From positions 1 to 64,000 of the forward strand of contig NZ_JBFNXJ010000004.1 in assembly GCF_040812015.1 (NCBI RefSeq): a DNA stretch of 64,000 bases, written 5' to 3'. Shown here in pieces: positions 55,591 through 64,000 of the stretch. The stretch's first letter is position 1. Every line of letters begins with the position of its first letter. The DNA comes from Chitinivorax sp. PXF-14. Its GTDB lineage: Bacteria; Pseudomonadota; Gammaproteobacteria; Burkholderiales; SCOH01. Below the pieces are notes generated by a model. That model was not told the origin of the DNA. It was given only the letters and a program-made list of their open reading frames with translations, and made no database searches. The translations under genes were made by a program, and so were the position numbers.

Positions 55591-55618
55591 CGCGCCTCTC
55601 GAAATTTCGAGGCCGCCT

Positions 55619-55705
55619 GCGTCGGTGGTGAAATTGGTAGACACAACAGGTTTAGGTCCTGTCGGCTGCAAGGCTGTGGAGGTTCGAGTCCTCTCCGACG
55701 CACCA
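55619..55705 (+). tRNA. tRNA-Leu (anticodon TAG)
   Basis: An 87-base class II tRNA with 7-bp acceptor stem (GCGTCGG with CCGACGC), anticodon loop TTTAGGT between ACAGG and CCTGT, a short variable arm, T-loop GGTTCGAGTCC and an encoded CCA (55703-55705). A strong terminator follows. Confidence 0.97.
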
Positions 55706-55712
55706 GAATATC

Positions 55713-55748
55713 AACGCCATTGGCCTGCGCCAATGGCGTTTTCGTTTT
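55713..55748 (+). terminator. Rho-independent terminator after tRNALeu
   Basis: A perfect 12-bp stem (55713-55724 with 55729-55740, CTGC loop) runs into TTTCGTTTT. Confidence 0.92.
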
Positions 55749-55761
55749 GTGGGTTCGCCCG

Positions 55762-56859
55762 TCATCTACCAGATTTGAGCCGGTTGAAATGCAGGGTGAT
55801 CAGCCTTTGCTGTTCTGTCGTCAGCGGCTTCTTGGGCTGCAGATTCGCCAACGCTTCGGCCGTCATGTAGATCTTCGGGTCGTCCCTGAGGTGCTGCGTC
55901 ACCAGTGGCGTGGCTTTGATGTTGGGGTTGGCATAATTCACCTTGTTGGATATCGCCGCCGCTACCTCCGGGCGAAGAATGTAATTGATCCATAGATGGG
56001 CGTTATCGACGTTTCTGCTGTCCTTCGGGATGGCGAGGCTGTCGATCCATAGCGTCGCCCCCTTGGTAGGGATTTCATATTCGATGCGGAACGGTTTTCG
56101 CGCTTCACGTGCTCGGTCCGCGGCGATATACACGTCGCCGTTGAATGCCAGCGCCACGCATACGTCCCCGTTGGCCAGCAGGTCGATCGGCGATGAGTTG
56201 AATACGCGGATGTCCTTGCGTACCGGCTTGATGGTCTGGTTGTTGTCTTCGAGCGCTTCCTTGCTGAAATCGTTGGCATCGCGCCCACGATAGATGTTGA
56301 TCATGGAATAGACGTCGGAGCCGGTATCCATATAGGAAATGCCGCAGGCCCTGAGCTTGCGGGTGTAGTGGGGGTTGAACACCAATTCCCAACGATCCGC
56401 CGGCATGGGCTCGTCGCCTAGCGCCTTCCTGACCTTGTCCACATTGATGCCAAAAGCTGCGGTGCCCCACATATAGGGCACGAGATACTCGTTGTTGGGG
56501 TCGGCCTCCCTCATCTTCGCAAGGATGGCCGGGTCGAGATTGTCGAGATTCGTCAGCTTCGCCTTGTTCAGCTTCAGGTACAGCCCGGACTTGATCTGTC
56601 GCGCGGCGAATTCGAGTGAGGGCACGACGATGTCGTAGCCACTCTTGCCGGTCAGCAGCTTGGCTTGCAGGGTTTCATTGCTGTCGTATAGATCATATCT
56701 GACCTTGACTTGCTGGGCCTGGCCGAAGTCCGCCACCGTCGTCTCGCCAATATAGTCGTTCCAGTTGTAGATGTTGAGCTGGCCAGCGGCGTGGGCCATA
56801 CCGGCGGAAAATGCCGCAATCAGGCTGGCGGCAACAAGGCAAAGGGGTCTGACGGGCAT
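55762..56859 (-). CDS. Polyamine ABC transporter periplasmic binding protein
   Basis: A 365-residue solute-binding protein (PotD/PotF type). A signal peptide spans about residues 1-24 (ending AHA-A); the mature start LNIYNWNDYIGETTVADF is the family signature for spermidine/putrescine binding, followed by YVVPYMWGTAAFGINVDKV-like PYMWGTAAFGINVDKV. No permease or ATPase gene lies next to it, so it is an orphan component or works with a remote transporter. Whether putrescine or spermidine is bound cannot be told. Confidence 0.92.
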   Translation of the reverse strand: MPVRPLCLVAASLIAAFSAGMAHAAGQLNIYNWNDYIGETTVADFGQAQQVKVRYDLYDSNETLQAKLLTGKSGYDIVVPSLEFAARQIKSGLYLKLNKAKLTNLDNLDPAILAKMREADPNNEYLVPYMWGTAAFGINVDKVRKALGDEPMPADRWELVFNPHYTRKLRACGISYMDTGSDVYSMINIYRGRDANDFSKEALEDNNQTIKPVRKDIRVFNSSPIDLLANGDVCVALAFNGDVYIAADRAREARKPFRIEYEIPTKGATLWIDSLAIPKDSRNVDNAHLWINYILRPEVAAAISNKVNYANPNIKATPLVTQHLRDDPKIYMTAEALANLQPKKPLTTEQQRLITLHFNRLKSGR

Positions 56860-57192
56860 GCTCGGCTCTCCTGGTGGCTCAATATACGGTGACGTTGACG
56901 GTTCCCGGTTACGGCGTTGCCGGAACCGAGGCTCACTCCACTCTCATCGTAGTATCTAATTGTCATTTAGCGACCGCCGCGACCAGGGTGGTGGATGCTT
57001 GGCCGAAGGGCTCGCTACGCCCGCTGCCACAGCGCTTTAGCCTTACCGGCCGGGCCGGCTTGCCTGTTGGCCGGCCGGATGGCATCATTCACGGTTTGCA
57101 GTCAAACCGACTCTGCCGATTTTCGGGCCACGCTGGTCTTTGGCGCTGGCTGCGTGGATTGAATTCAAGTAATTGATCATTAAGGAATTGCA
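56860..57192. other. 333-base divergent gap between the polyamine-binding gene and tig
   Basis: It holds both promoters. An AT-rich patch at 56945-56972 may be part of one; a GC-rich hairpin of 7 bp (57053-57059 with 57070-57076) lies in the right half. AAGGAA at 57182-57187 is the tig ribosome binding site. No RNA gene is recognised. Confidence 0.4.
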
Positions 57193-58497
57193 ATGCAAGT
57201 GAATCTGGAGACACTGGGCCAGCTGGAGCGCCGTCTGAATATCGTTGTTCCGTTTGCACAGATCGACGGCGAAGTATCGAGTCGCCTCAAGCGCGTATCG
57301 CGCACCGCAAAAATCCAGGGCTTCCGCCCGGGCAAGGCGCCGATGCGCATCGTCGAGCAGTTCTACGGCCCACAAGTGCGTGAAGAAGTGCTGGGTGAAA
57401 CGGTTCAGCGCAGCTTTTCGCAAGCTGTCTCCGAACAGAACCTGCGTGTAGCCGGCTATCCGCGTTTCGAGCCGGTTGCGGCCGAAGGCGAATCGACTGA
57501 CTTCACGTTCAGCGCCGTGTTCGAAGTCTATCCGGAAGTCCAGGTCGGTGAGTTGTCCAGCGTCGAAATCGAAAACCCGGTCACCGCCGTGACCGAGGCA
57601 GAAGTCGACAAGACCGTCGACATCCTGCGTAAGCAGCGTACCAGCTTCAAGGCTGTCGAGCGCGCCGCCCAGGAAGGTGACCGCGTGATCATCGACTTTG
57701 CCGGCAAGATCGACGGTGAAGTGTTCGAAGGCGGCAGCGCACAGAATTACTCCGTTTGGCTGGGTCAAGGCCAGATGCTGAAGGACTTCGAGGCCGGCAT
57801 CATCGGCGCGAAGGAAGGCGAAACCAAGGCCTTCGATATGACCTTTCCTGAGGATTACCACGGCAAGGATGTTGCCGGTAAGGCCGTATCGTGGGAAATC
57901 ACCGTCAAGAACGTGGCTGAATCCGCACTGCCTGAGCTGAACGAAGACTTCGCCAAGATGCTCGGCATCGAAGACGGCGACGTTGCCAAGATGCGCGACG
58001 AAGTGAAGAAGAACGTCGAGCGCGAGGTCAGCCGCCGCCTCAAGGTCCGCACCAAGGAAGCCGTGCTGCAGGCACTGATCGACAACGCCAAGTTCGACGT
58101 ACCCAATGCGCTGATCCAGCTCGAGGTTGGCCGCCTGCAACAACAGGCCGCCAACGATTTCGCTCAGCGCGGCATCGATGTCGCCAACATGCAGCTTCCT
58201 GCTGAACTGTTCATCGAACAGGCTACCCGCCGTGTTTCTTTGGGCCTGATCCTTGCAGAATTGGTGAAGCACCACAATCTGCAAGCCAAGCCGGAACAGA
58301 TCCGTGCGATCGTGGAAGAGTTCGCCGAGTCCTATGAGCAGCCTGAAGACGTGGTCAAGTGGTACTACGCCAGCCGTGAGCGCCTGGAAGGGCCTGAAGC
58401 GTTGGCTACCGAAGAAAACGTCGTTGCTTGGGTCAAGACCCAGGCCAAGGTCGTGGACAAGGAACTCAGTTTTGATGAACTGATGGGGAATAAGTAA
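57193..58497 (+). CDS. tig: Trigger factor
   Basis: A 434-residue ribosome-bound chaperone with peptidyl-prolyl isomerase domain. Ribosome-binding signature [20 protein letters not shown] lies at about residues 37-58, the FKBP-type domain at about 155-240, and the helical C-terminal arms after it. AAGGAA precedes the ATG. Its stop overlaps clpP by one base. Confidence 0.97.
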   Translation: MQVNLETLGQLERRLNIVVPFAQIDGEVSSRLKRVSRTAKIQGFRPGKAPMRIVEQFYGPQVREEVLGETVQRSFSQAVSEQNLRVAGYPRFEPVAAEGESTDFTFSAVFEVYPEVQVGELSSVEIENPVTAVTEAEVDKTVDILRKQRTSFKAVERAAQEGDRVIIDFAGKIDGEVFEGGSAQNYSVWLGQGQMLKDFEAGIIGAKEGETKAFDMTFPEDYHGKDVAGKAVSWEITVKNVAESALPELNEDFAKMLGIEDGDVAKMRDEVKKNVEREVSRRLKVRTKEAVLQALIDNAKFDVPNALIQLEVGRLQQQAANDFAQRGIDVANMQLPAELFIEQATRRVSLGLILAELVKHHNLQAKPEQIRAIVEEFAESYEQPEDVVKWYYASRERLEGPEALATEENVVAWVKTQAKVVDKELSFDELMGNK

Positions 58498-59114
58498 TGT
58501 TCCAAAGATCGGATTGGCAGCCTCAAAACATCGGTTTGATCCCGATGGTAGTCGAGAGCAGTGGGCGCGGCGAGCGTGCCTACGATATCTACTCGCGTCT
58601 GTTGAAAGAACGTGTTGTATTTCTGGTCGGCCCGGTGACGGACGATTCTGCCAATCTGGTCGTGGCGCAGTTGCTGTTCCTCGAATCGGAAAACCCCGAC
58701 AAGGACATCTCGTTGTACATCAACTCGCCCGGTGGTTCGATCACTGCCGGCATGTCGATCTACGACACCATGCAGTTCATCAAGCCCAATGTCAGCACGC
58801 TCTGCATTGGTCAGGCATGCAGCATGGGCGCGTTCTTGTTGGCCGCGGGCGAGAAGGGCAAACGTTTTGCGCTGCCCAACTCGCGCGTGATGATTCACCA
58901 GCCGCTGGGCGGCTTTCAGGGGCAGGCCTCGGATATCGAGATCCATGCGAAGGAAATCTTGTATCTGAAGGACAAGCTCAATCGCATGTTGGCCGATCAT
59001 ACCGGCCAGCCGCTGGATACTATCCAGCGCGATACCGACCGCGACAATTTCATGAGCGCCGAGGCTGCCCGTGAATATGGCCTGATCGACCAGGTCATCG
59101 CCACTCGCGGTTGA
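58497..59114 (+). CDS. clpP: ClpP protease proteolytic subunit
   Basis: A 205-residue serine peptidase that forms the 14-mer core of ClpXP/ClpAP. The catalytic Ser is in [10 protein letters not shown], His in VMIHQPLGG and Asp in RDTDRDNFM. Its ATG shares a base with the tig TAA, so translation is coupled. A short stem-loop follows before clpX. Confidence 0.97.
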   Translation: MFQRSDWQPQNIGLIPMVVESSGRGERAYDIYSRLLKERVVFLVGPVTDDSANLVVAQLLFLESENPDKDISLYINSPGGSITAGMSIYDTMQFIKPNVSTLCIGQACSMGAFLLAAGEKGKRFALPNSRVMIHQPLGGFQGQASDIEIHAKEILYLKDKLNRMLADHTGQPLDTIQRDTDRDNFMSAEAAREYGLIDQVIATRG

Positions 59115-59130
59115 TTTGCGCAAGCCGGGG

Positions 59131-59151
59131 CGGGCCGCTTGCGGCCCGTTT
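59131..59151 (+). terminator. Stem-loop after clpP
   Basis: CGGGCCGC-TT-GCGGCCCG (59131-59148) is followed by TTT. The two-base loop is tight and the T-run short, so it likely attenuates rather than stops transcription into clpX. Confidence 0.55.
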
Positions 59152-59260
59152 CCTACTTGACTGAAATTCGCTACACTGACCCGATATTCCGGGTCTTTCT
59201 CTCAGCTCTAGCGACGAGCTGCCATAGAAGTTCTCTTCCAGTTTTTTCGGGGATACGGCC

Positions 59261-60529
59261 ATGTCCGACAGCAATGAAAAGATGCTTTACTGCTCCTTCT
59301 GCGGCAAGAGCCAGCATGAAGTACGCAAGCTGATCGCCGGCCCCCAGGTGTTTATCTGCGACGAATGTATCGAGTTGTGCAACGACATCATTCGCGAAGA
59401 AACCCAAGGCCAGCAGGCAGGGGACAAGATCCAGGGTGATAGCCGCCTGCCGGTTCCCGCCGAGATTCGTTCGATTCTCGATAGCTACGTGATCGGCCAG
59501 GATCAGGCAAAGAAAATCCTGGCTGTTGCCGTCTACAACCATTACAAGCGGCTGGCCCAGCAGGACCGCACGTCCGAGGTCGAGCTGGCAAAGAGCAACA
59601 TTCTGCTGATCGGCCCCACTGGTTCGGGCAAGACGCTGCTCGCTCAGACGCTGGCGCGACTGCTCAATGTACCGTTCGTGATGGCCGATGCAACGACGCT
59701 GACCGAGGCCGGCTATGTCGGCGAAGATGTCGAGAACATCATCCAGAAGTTGCTGCAGAAGTGCGACTACGAAGTCGAGAAGGCGCAGCGCGGTATCGTT
59801 TATATTGACGAAATCGACAAGATTTCGCGCAAGTCCGATAACCCGTCGATTACACGGGACGTGTCGGGTGAGGGCGTGCAGCAGGCCTTGCTGAAGCTGA
59901 TCGAGGGTACGGTTGCTTCTGTTCCCCCGCAGGGCGGGCGCAAGCACCCCAACCAGGAGTTCGTGCAGGTCGATACCACCAACATCCTGTTCATTTGTGG
60001 CGGTGCCTTCGATGGCCTGGAAAAGGTCATCCGCAACCGCTCGCAAAAAGGTGGGATCGGTTTTGGTGCACAGGTACATAGCAAGGACGACAACGTGGCG
60101 GTCGGTGAGACCTTCCGCGAGGTCGAGCCCGAGGACCTGATCAAGTTTGGTTTGATTCCCGAGTTTGTCGGCCGTCTGCCTGTCGTGGCGACACTGAAGG
60201 AGCTCGACGAATCTGCTCTGGTAACGATCCTGACCGAACCCAAGAATGCACTGGTTAAGCAATACCAGAAGCTGTTCGACCTCGAAGGGGTTGAGCTGGA
60301 AATTCGTGAGGATGCCCTGCGCGCCACGGCCCGCAAGGCACTCGCCAGAAAGACGGGCGCGCGTGGTTTGCGTTCCATCCTCGAACAGTCCCTGCTCGAT
60401 ACGATGTACGATCTGCCTAGCCAGACCGGCATCAAGAAGGTTGTGGTCGATGAAAACTGCGTCACCAACGGCACACAGCCCCTGATGATTTACGAAGATC
60501 AGGTGCAGCCGGCACAAAGCGCAAGCTAA
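59261..60529 (+). CDS. clpX: ATP-dependent unfoldase ClpX
   Basis: A 422-residue AAA+ unfoldase that feeds ClpP. The N-terminal zinc domain has [11 protein letters not shown] and CDECIELC; Walker A GPTGSGKT, Walker [11 protein letters not shown], pore loop GYVGEDVEN, and the ClpP-binding IGF-type loop (here [10 protein letters not shown]) are present. It is 146 bases after clpP, with a terminator after it. Confidence 0.97.
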   Translation: MSDSNEKMLYCSFCGKSQHEVRKLIAGPQVFICDECIELCNDIIREETQGQQAGDKIQGDSRLPVPAEIRSILDSYVIGQDQAKKILAVAVYNHYKRLAQQDRTSEVELAKSNILLIGPTGSGKTLLAQTLARLLNVPFVMADATTLTEAGYVGEDVENIIQKLLQKCDYEVEKAQRGIVYIDEIDKISRKSDNPSITRDVSGEGVQQALLKLIEGTVASVPPQGGRKHPNQEFVQVDTTNILFICGGAFDGLEKVIRNRSQKGGIGFGAQVHSKDDNVAVGETFREVEPEDLIKFGLIPEFVGRLPVVATLKELDESALVTILTEPKNALVKQYQKLFDLEGVELEIREDALRATARKALARKTGARGLRSILEQSLLDTMYDLPSQTGIKKVVVDENCVTNGTQPLMIYEDQVQPAQSAS

Positions 60530-60552
60530 TCAGTTACATCCAGCCGTATATG

Positions 60553-60584
60553 AAAATCCGCCCGGTTTCCGGGCGGATTTTTTT
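60553..60584 (+). terminator. Rho-independent terminator of clpX
   Basis: A 12-bp stem (60554-60565 with 60569-60580, TTT loop) runs into seven T residues, 24 bases after the stop. It separates clpX from lon. Confidence 0.95.
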
Positions 60585-60713
60585 CTACTGTGGCTAGGCA
60601 AATCGGCTAACATAGCCATAAGCCTGTCCCCTTGGGCAAAGCGGCGCCAGACTTGAATTATCCTGTGCCGCCTCCATCTGCCCACCTATCAACTACATGA
60701 TCGGGTGAATGCC

Positions 60714-63134
60714 ATGTCACAACAAGATGAACAATCTCCCAGCCTGTCGGTGTTGCCACTGTTGCCGTTGCGCGACGTAGTGGTCTTCCCGCACATGGTT
60801 ATTCCGCTGTTCGTTGGCCGCCCGAAATCGATCAAGGCTCTGGAAACCGCGATGGAGGATGGCAAGCAGATCCTGTTGGTTGCCCAGAAGTCCGCTGCGA
60901 AAGATGAACCGCAGCCAGACGATCTCTACAACGTTGGCACCATCGCGACCGTGCTGCAGATGTTGAAGCTGCCTGACGGTACGGTAAAGGTGCTGGTCGA
61001 AGGTGCCCAGCGTGCCCTGATCGACAGTGTCGCCGACGAGCAGACTCACTACACCGCCAGCGTGACGCCCGTCGAAAACGACGATCGCGAGAATCACGAA
61101 GTCGAGGCAATGCGCCGGGCCTTGATTGGGCAGTTCGACCAGTATGTGAAACTGAACAAGAAAATTCCGCCGGAAATTCTGACCTCCTTGTCGGGTATCG
61201 ACCAGGCGGGTCGTCTGGCGGATACGATCGCTGCGCATCTGCCGCTCAAGCTCGAGCAAAAGCAGGAAGTGCTGGAGATGTTCCCGATCAAGGCTCGGCT
61301 TGATCATCTGCTTGGCCAACTCGAAGCGGAAATCGACATTCTGCAGGTTGAAAAGCGCATTCGCGGCCGCGTGAAGCGCCAGATGGAGAAGAGTCAGCGC
61401 GAGTATTACCTCAACGAGCAGGTCAAGGCGATTCAGAAGGAGCTTGGCGAGGTCGAAGAAGGCGCGGACCTCGAAGAACTCGACAAGAAGATCAAGGCCG
61501 CAGGCATGAGCAAGGAAGCCAAGGCAAAAGCCGAGGCTGAGCTCAAGAAGCTGCGCATGATGTCGCCGATGTCGGCGGAAGCTACCGTCGTGCGTAACTA
61601 CATCGATACGGTGATCGGCCTGCCCTGGAAGAAGCGTACCAAGATCAGCAAGGATCTGGCTCAGGCGGAACAGATTCTCGATCAGGATCACTACGGCCTG
61701 GATCGTGTCAAGGAGCGGATTCTCGAGTATCTGGCCGTCCAGCAGCGTGTTGACAAATTGAAGGCGCCGATCTTGTGCCTGGTCGGCCCTCCGGGGGTCG
61801 GCAAGACCTCTCTCGGACAGTCGATCGCACGCGCGACCAATCGGAAGTTCGTGCGCATGGCGCTTGGCGGTGTGCGCGACGAATCCGAGATTCGAGGCCA
61901 TCGCCGTACCTATATCGGGTCCATGCCGGGCAAGATTTTGCAGAACATGACCAAGGTGGCGGTTCGCAATCCGCTGTTCCTGCTCGATGAAGTCGATAAG
62001 CTCGGCATGGACTTCCGTGGTGATCCGAGTTCGGCACTGCTTGAGGTGCTCGACCCTGAGCAGAATTCGTCGTTCGTCGATCACTACGTCGAGGTTGAAT
62101 ACGACCTGTCGGACGTCATGTTCGTCGCGACGGCCAACTCGACCAATATCCCGGCCCCGCTGCTTGACCGCATGGAGCTGATTCGTCTCGCTGGCTACAC
62201 AGAAGATGAAAAGGTCAATATCGCAGAGCGCTACCTGATCCCCAAGCAGATGAAGGCGAACGGGCTGCAGGACGGTGAGCTGACTGTTGCTGAATCGGCG
62301 GTACGTGACATCGTGCGCTACTACACCCGCGAGGCGGGTGTGCGTAGCCTTGATCGCGAGATTGCCAAGATTGCGCGCAAAGTCGTGAAATCCTTGTTGC
62401 TAAAGAAGGATAAGGCAGCCAAAGCCGTGTCGGTGACCTCCCGTAGCCTGGAAAAATACCTGGGTGTGCGCCGTTATACCTATGGCCTTGCAGAGCAGGC
62501 CAATCAGGTGGGCCAGGTGACGGGCCTTGCATGGACCGAAGTCGGTGGCGAGTTGTTGACCATCGAAGCAGTCAGCTTACCGGGCAAGGGGAAGATGACG
62601 ACCACGGGCAAACTGGGCGAGGTGATGCAGGAATCGATCCAGGCTGCGCTGTCGGTCGTGCGTAGTCGTGCGCGAAGCCTTGGCATCGACGAGGAGTTCT
62701 ATCAGAAGAAGGATATCCACATCCACTTGCCTGAAGGAGCTACCCCCAAGGATGGTCCGAGCGCGGGTATTGCGATCAGCACCGCGATGGTCTCCGTACT
62801 GACTGGGATACCAGTTCGTTGCGATGTTGCCATGACCGGCGAGATTACCTTGCGTGGCGAGGTGCTGCCGATCGGTGGGCTCAAGGAGAAATTGCTTGCG
62901 GCACATCGCGGTGGTATCAAGGATGTGTTGATTCCTGAAGGCAACGTCAAAGATCTTGCTGATATTCCTGACAATATCAAACACAAACTGGCCATCCACC
63001 CGGTTAAATGGATCGATCAAGTGTTTGAGTTGGCGCTTGAACGTCGCCCCGTAGCATTGCCGGAGCATGATGACGGAATAAGTGCGCCGCCAGCAGCAGA
63101 AGAGTCCGCTACAGGCGCGGCTTTGAAGCACTAA
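60714..63134 (+). CDS. lon: ATP-dependent protease Lon
   Basis: An 806-residue AAA+ protease: N-terminal substrate-binding domain ([20 protein letters not shown]), Walker [11 protein letters not shown], sensor-region [15 protein letters not shown]-like block, and a peptidase domain with catalytic Ser in PKDGPSAG and Lys in [13 protein letters not shown] at 60714 with GGGTGA upstream is preferred to the GTG at 60705. It is followed by hupB. Confidence 0.97.
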   Translation: MSQQDEQSPSLSVLPLLPLRDVVVFPHMVIPLFVGRPKSIKALETAMEDGKQILLVAQKSAAKDEPQPDDLYNVGTIATVLQMLKLPDGTVKVLVEGAQRALIDSVADEQTHYTASVTPVENDDRENHEVEAMRRALIGQFDQYVKLNKKIPPEILTSLSGIDQAGRLADTIAAHLPLKLEQKQEVLEMFPIKARLDHLLGQLEAEIDILQVEKRIRGRVKRQMEKSQREYYLNEQVKAIQKELGEVEEGADLEELDKKIKAAGMSKEAKAKAEAELKKLRMMSPMSAEATVVRNYIDTVIGLPWKKRTKISKDLAQAEQILDQDHYGLDRVKERILEYLAVQQRVDKLKAPILCLVGPPGVGKTSLGQSIARATNRKFVRMALGGVRDESEIRGHRRTYIGSMPGKILQNMTKVAVRNPLFLLDEVDKLGMDFRGDPSSALLEVLDPEQNSSFVDHYVEVEYDLSDVMFVATANSTNIPAPLLDRMELIRLAGYTEDEKVNIAERYLIPKQMKANGLQDGELTVAESAVRDIVRYYTREAGVRSLDREIAKIARKVVKSLLLKKDKAAKAVSVTSRSLEKYLGVRRYTYGLAEQANQVGQVTGLAWTEVGGELLTIEAVSLPGKGKMTTTGKLGEVMQESIQAALSVVRSRARSLGIDEEFYQKKDIHIHLPEGATPKDGPSAGIAISTAMVSVLTGIPVRCDVAMTGEITLRGEVLPIGGLKEKLLAAHRGGIKDVLIPEGNVKDLADIPDNIKHKLAIHPVKWIDQVFELALERRPVALPEHDDGISAPPAAEESATGAALKH

Positions 63135-63150
63135 TCCGGCCGGCAATTTG

Positions 63151-63180
63151 CTTGACATTGCGATTTTGCCCTTGCTATAA
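63151..63180 (+). promoter_or_regulatory. Sigma-70 promoter of hupB
   Basis: TTGACA (63151-63156) and TATAAC (63175-63180) are separated by 18 bases, about 55 bases before the hupB start, within the gap after lon. Confidence 0.8.
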
Positions 63181-63234
63181 CAGCCCTGTAGGACGTTTGT
63201 GTTAAACCAATAACTGAGTGGAAAGGGGACGTTC

Positions 63235-63519
63235 GTGAACAAATCCGAATTGATCGATGCGATCGCCGGGCACGCCGAGATTTCCAAGGCTGCTGCTGGC
63301 CGTGCATTGGACGGCGCGATCGAAGCAGTCAAGGATGCACTAAAGAAGGGTGACATGGTAACGTTGGTTGGTTTCGGCACGTTCTACGTGGGTGAGCGTT
63401 CCGCTCGCAATGGCCGTAACCCGCGCACGGGCAAGACGATCAAGATCGCCGCTGCCCGCCTGCCGAAGTTCCGCGCTGGCAAATCGCTGAAAGAGTCGGT
63501 GCAGCCACAGAAGAAGTAA
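63235..63519 (+). CDS. hupB: DNA-binding protein HU-beta
   Basis: A 94-residue histone-like protein, [20 protein letters not shown] to the arm [23 protein letters not shown] start at 63235 follows AAAGGGGAC. The consensus promoter with an 18-base spacer is upstream. It is encoded between lon and the tRNA pair, the common betaproteobacterial order. Confidence 0.96.
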   Translation: MNKSELIDAIAGHAEISKAAAGRALDGAIEAVKDALKKGDMVTLVGFGTFYVGERSARNGRNPRTGKTIKIAAARLPKFRAGKSLKESVQPQKK

Positions 63520-63540
63520 GCTGCAAAAAAATAAAAATAC

Positions 63541-63569
63541 TTGCCACTTTAGAAAAGTATATGTATAGT
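63541..63569 (+). promoter_or_regulatory. Promoter of the tRNAVal-tRNAAsp operon
   Basis: TTGCCA (63541-63546), a 17-base spacer, and TATAGT (63564-63569), about 45 bases before the tRNAVal. Confidence 0.8.
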
Positions 63570-63614
63570 GCCGGTCTCCGTTGCACAAGACGCAAGTCAG
63601 CGCGCAGCGAGATC

Positions 63615-63690
63615 GGGCGCTTAGCTCAGTTGGTAGAGCGTCTGCCTTACAAGCAGAATGTCGGCGGTTCGACTCCGTCAGCGCCCACCA
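63615..63690 (+). tRNA. tRNA-Val (anticodon TAC)
   Basis: A 76-base cloverleaf: acceptor GGGCGCT with AGCGCCC, D-arm AGCTCAGTTGGTAGAGC, anticodon loop CTTACAA, T-loop GGTTCGACTCC, encoded CCA (63688-63690). Transcribed with the tRNAAsp ten bases downstream. Confidence 0.97.
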
Positions 63691-63700
63691 GATCAAATTT

Positions 63701-63777
63701 GGAGCGGTAGTTCAGTTGGTTAGAATACCGGCCTGTCACGCCGGGGGTCGCGGGTTCGAGTCCCGTCCGCTCCGCCA
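63701..63777 (+). tRNA. tRNA-Asp (anticodon GTC)
   Basis: A 77-base cloverleaf: acceptor GGAGCGG with CCGCTCC, anticodon loop CTGTCAC between CCGGC and GCCGG (7-base loop), T-loop GGTTCGAGTCC, encoded CCA (63775-63777). It ends the two-tRNA operon. Confidence 0.97.
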
Positions 63778-63783
63778 AATTGC

Positions 63784-63816
63784 AAAAGGGTGAACTTAGG
63801 TTCACCCTTTTTGTTT
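63784..63816 (+). terminator. Rho-independent terminator of the tRNA operon
   Basis: A 12-bp stem (63784-63795 with 63800-63811, TTAG loop) runs into TTGTTTT. Confidence 0.93.
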
Positions 63817-63928
63817 TCTGTTTTACCCAATCATTATTCGAAATGCTTGCCGCCGGCCGTTTTATGGCTAGAATGACGCGCTGGCCCTTGTATTTATCAC
63901 AACAGAATTAGTCTGGTTTCGAATTCAC

Positions 63929-64000
63929 ATGTTTGCATTTGCCGAGAAGTACAAAACGCCCTTGCAGGTCATGCTTGGCGTGATTGCCCTGTCATTTGTA
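63929..64000 (+). CDS. ppiD: Peptidyl-prolyl isomerase PpiD, N-terminus only (cut by window)
   Basis: The window ends after 24 codons, MFAFAEKYKTPLQVMLGVIA then LSFV. This is the cytoplasmic start and first part of the single membrane helix of SurA-N/PpiD-type chaperones. Position after lon-hupB-tRNAVal-tRNAAsp is the usual place of ppiD in betaproteobacteria. The rest is outside the window. Confidence 0.7.
   Translation, partial: MFAFAEKYKTPLQVMLGVIALSFV

Noticed and set aside
60717-62084. 455-codon minus-strand frame opposite lon
   Set aside because: Antisense shadow of lon with no recognisable domain.

Overview
The window looks like a chromosome segment of a high-GC, aerobic, Gram-negative betaproteobacterium. 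The best fit is Neisseriales or a close relative. Reasons: the conserved block tig-clpP-clpX-lon-hupB-tRNAVal-tRNAAsp-ppiD at the right end, the yicC / gmk-rpoZ-spoT block, periplasmic and outer-envelope proteins with signal peptides, and a comEC gene. No plasmid, phage, insertion-sequence or CRISPR signature was seen; the segment reads as core chromosome with several accessory islets.

Layout. 0-5 kb: uvrB, an SRPBCC protein, two tandem DUF2147 periplasmic proteins, and a TatD nuclease. 5-12.3 kb: a seven-subunit Mrp Na+/H+ antiporter operon with fused A and B subunits, convergent with a CPA2 cation:proton antiporter. 12.4-17.3 kb: an oxygen-binding di-iron (ODP-like) protein behind a textbook FNR class II promoter, convergent with an Anbu proteasome-like operon (ATP-grasp, alpha-E, transglutaminase, Anbu). 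17.5-23.5 kb: unknown protein, DUF808, DUF3592, SelO, a sulfurtransferase and an AT-rich orphan. 23.7-29.5 kb: secreted GH13 amylase, a bufferin (copper RiPP) operon and PBP4. 29.7-31.5 kb: a PadR/HAAS regulatory islet with palindromic operators. 31.5-35.5 kb: a degenerate 6PGDH-like protein, a LysR regulator and Kup. 35.8-40.9 kb: a ParA / CHASE-PAS histidine kinase / receiver-HATPase signalling cassette. 40.9-45.5 kb: ComEC, an unknown protein, a CDF transporter and a CSD-DUF1294 protein. 45.5-54.9 kb: rph, a PP2C phosphatase/Ser-Thr kinase pair, yicC, gmk-rpoZ-spoT, thiS-thiG, trmB and a 2OG oxygenase. 55-64 kb: GAF protein, tRNALeu, polyamine-binding protein, then the protease/chaperone block and the start of ppiD.

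How the genes work together. Ion and pH homeostasis (Mrp, CPA2, Kup, CDF), envelope maintenance (PBP4, DUF2147) and protein quality control (trigger factor, ClpXP, Lon, PpiD, Anbu) are strongly represented. Three regulatory designs stand out from direct reading: a G8 tract placed inside the 17-nt spacer of the promoter of one DUF2147 gene (a classic phase-variation layout), a perfect FNR box centred at -41.5 ahead of a predicted oxygen-binding di-iron protein, and repeated TATCTT-N7-AAGATA palindromes ahead of padR.
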